Positions 63,248-64,000 of a stretch of 64,000 nt of DNA are shown here, in pieces. The translations under genes were made by a program, and so were the position numbers. The stretch is from Kyrpidia tusciae DSM 2912 (lineage in GTDB: Bacteria > Bacillota > Bacilli > Kyrpidiales > Kyrpidiaceae), in the NCBI RefSeq assembly GCF_000092905.1, contig NC_014098.1, forward strand, positions 2,914,001-2,978,000. Reading direction: 5' to 3'. A model generated the notes under the pieces. The model saw only the letters and a list, made by a program, of their open reading frames with translations, was not told the origin of the DNA and ran no database searches. Every line of letters starts with the position of its first letter. Within the stretch, counting starts at the first letter, position 1.

Positions 63248-63946
63248 GTGAAGAGTCTGGATTTCTACACGGCATTCGTCCAGTTGACTCCGTCCCTGCT
63301 GGAGGCCTTGTGGCTCATCATTGTCCTGTCCGTCTGCGCTTTTGCCCTCGCTTTTGGGGTCGGCATGTTGATCGCCCTGGGAAGGATTTTCGGAAAGCGC
63401 CCCATCCAGACGGTCTTGACCGCGTTTCTCGAACTCATTCGCGGCACGCCCCTGCTGGTCCAACTGCTGTATGTCTATTATGTGATCCCGGAGATTTTTA
63501 CCCGGGTGATCGACCTCTGGATCCCGGATTACCACATGAACCTGAGTGCATTCGCCGCCAGTGTGATCGGGCTGGGCATCAATTACGGGTGCTATCTGTC
63601 GGAAGTGTTCCGGTCTTCTCTCTTGGCCATCGACAAGGGACAGATTGAGGCTTGTCTCGCCTTGGGCTACACCCACCGCCAAGCCATGTTCCACATCGTA
63701 ATTCCCCAGTCCTTTCTCATTTCCCTGCCCCCCTTGGGAAACTATTTCAATGCCATGCTGAAGGACACGTCCCTGTGCGCCTTCATCACCCTGGGAGAAA
63801 TCATTTTGAAAACCCAAGCTTACGCCTCACAAACCTTCTTAACTATCGAATCGTATACGATCGCAGCCGGCATTTACCTGATCGTGAGCATTCCCCTCGG
63901 GCAAGCCGTGCGGCTTTTAGAAAGGAGGCTCCGGAAGCATGTCTGA
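63248..63946 (+). CDS. Polar amino-acid ABC transporter permease
   Basis: A 232-residue HisM/GlnP-type permease with five hydrophobic helices. FLELIRGTPLLVQLLYVYYV and the ATPase-docking loop QIEACLALGYTHRQAMFHIV are family signatures. GTG start after CGAGGTGACC. Its stop overlaps the ATPase start by 8 bases. Confidence 0.92.
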   Translation: MKSLDFYTAFVQLTPSLLEALWLIIVLSVCAFALAFGVGMLIALGRIFGKRPIQTVLTAFLELIRGTPLLVQLLYVYYVIPEIFTRVIDLWIPDYHMNLSAFAASVIGLGINYGCYLSEVFRSSLLAIDKGQIEACLALGYTHRQAMFHIVIPQSFLISLPPLGNYFNAMLKDTSLCAFITLGEIILKTQAYASQTFLTIESYTIAAGIYLIVSIPLGQAVRLLERRLRKHV

Positions 63947-64000
63947 CATCATGATCCAGGTTCGGGATCTGCACAAATCTTTCGGACAAACCCCCGTCCT
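63939..64000 (+). CDS. Polar amino-acid ABC transporter ATP-binding protein, 5' end only
   Basis: Only the first 20 codons are in the window: MSDIMIQVRDLHKSFGQTPV, the typical GlnQ/HisP N-terminus just before Walker A. AAAGGAGG lies 10 bases upstream. It completes a binding protein-permease-ATPase set continuing beyond the right edge. Confidence 0.85.
   Translation, partial: MSDIMIQVRDLHKSFGQTPV

Overview
The window looks like the chromosome of a GC-rich, autotrophic member of the Bacillota. A red-type RuBisCO operon with cbbX runs straight into an 11-subunit Complex I operon. Around it are Firmicutes-type features: strong Shine-Dalgarno sites, GTG/TTG starts, a UgtP-like glycolipid synthase, a YaaH/SleL-like spore-lysin homologue, and class II lanthipeptide genes. 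This combination fits hydrogen-oxidising thermophilic Alicyclobacillaceae such as Kyrpidia. The genus is an inference from gene content; no search was run.

Layout. (1) 1-6.4 kb, minus strand: part of a class II lanthipeptide locus. It holds a lichenicidin-beta-like precursor, a protein with two fused CPBP protease/immunity domains, an EcsB-like permease, a DUF2935-type protein, a LuxR-type regulator, and a C39-peptidase ABC exporter that leaves the window at base 1. No LanM synthetase is visible; I expect it beyond the left edge. (2) 6.7-9 kb: an IS607-type element whose recombinase gene has an internal deletion but whose RNA-guided nuclease gene tnpB is intact, followed by about 410 bp of non-coding, possibly omega-RNA sequence. 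(3) 9-13.9 kb: M48 peptidase, UgtP-like glucosyltransferase plus an MFS transporter (LtaA-like pairing), a 42-residue ORF, and a LysM-GH18 hydrolase. (4) 14-25.1 kb, minus strand: a four-gene anti-phage operon of helicase-methylase-ATPase (Hma-like) type: DUF499 ATPase, small protein, DUF1156 DNA methylase, PLD-SNF2 helicase. (5) 25.4-29.3 kb: a frameshifted lipoprotein hydrolase, a small unknown gene, and an EAL-CBS-GGDEF protein. (6) 29.3-33.1 kb, minus strand: pstSCAB phosphate importer.

(7) 33.4-48 kb, plus strand: Calvin cycle genes pgk, cbbR, fba, prk, gap, glpX, cbbL, cbbS, cbbX, a ferredoxin-NADP reductase-like gene, tkt, a displaced nuoM, and rpiB. (8) 48.1-56.6 kb: nuoABCDHIJKLN, with no nuoEFG and no nuoM at the usual place. 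Together these couple CO2 fixation to electron transport. (9) 56.6-59.2 kb: an AT-richer accessory patch with a NERD-domain remnant, a two-gene module of unknown function with its own good promoter, and poorly coding sequence with a 15-base C tract. (10) 59.3-64 kb: a PAS-AAA-HTH sigma-54 activator, a near-consensus -24/-12 promoter, a stand-alone histidinol-dehydrogenase homologue and a polar amino-acid ABC importer cut by the right edge. This reads as a sigma-54-controlled catabolic and uptake unit for an unidentified substrate.

I saw no rRNA or tRNA genes and no CRISPR arrays.
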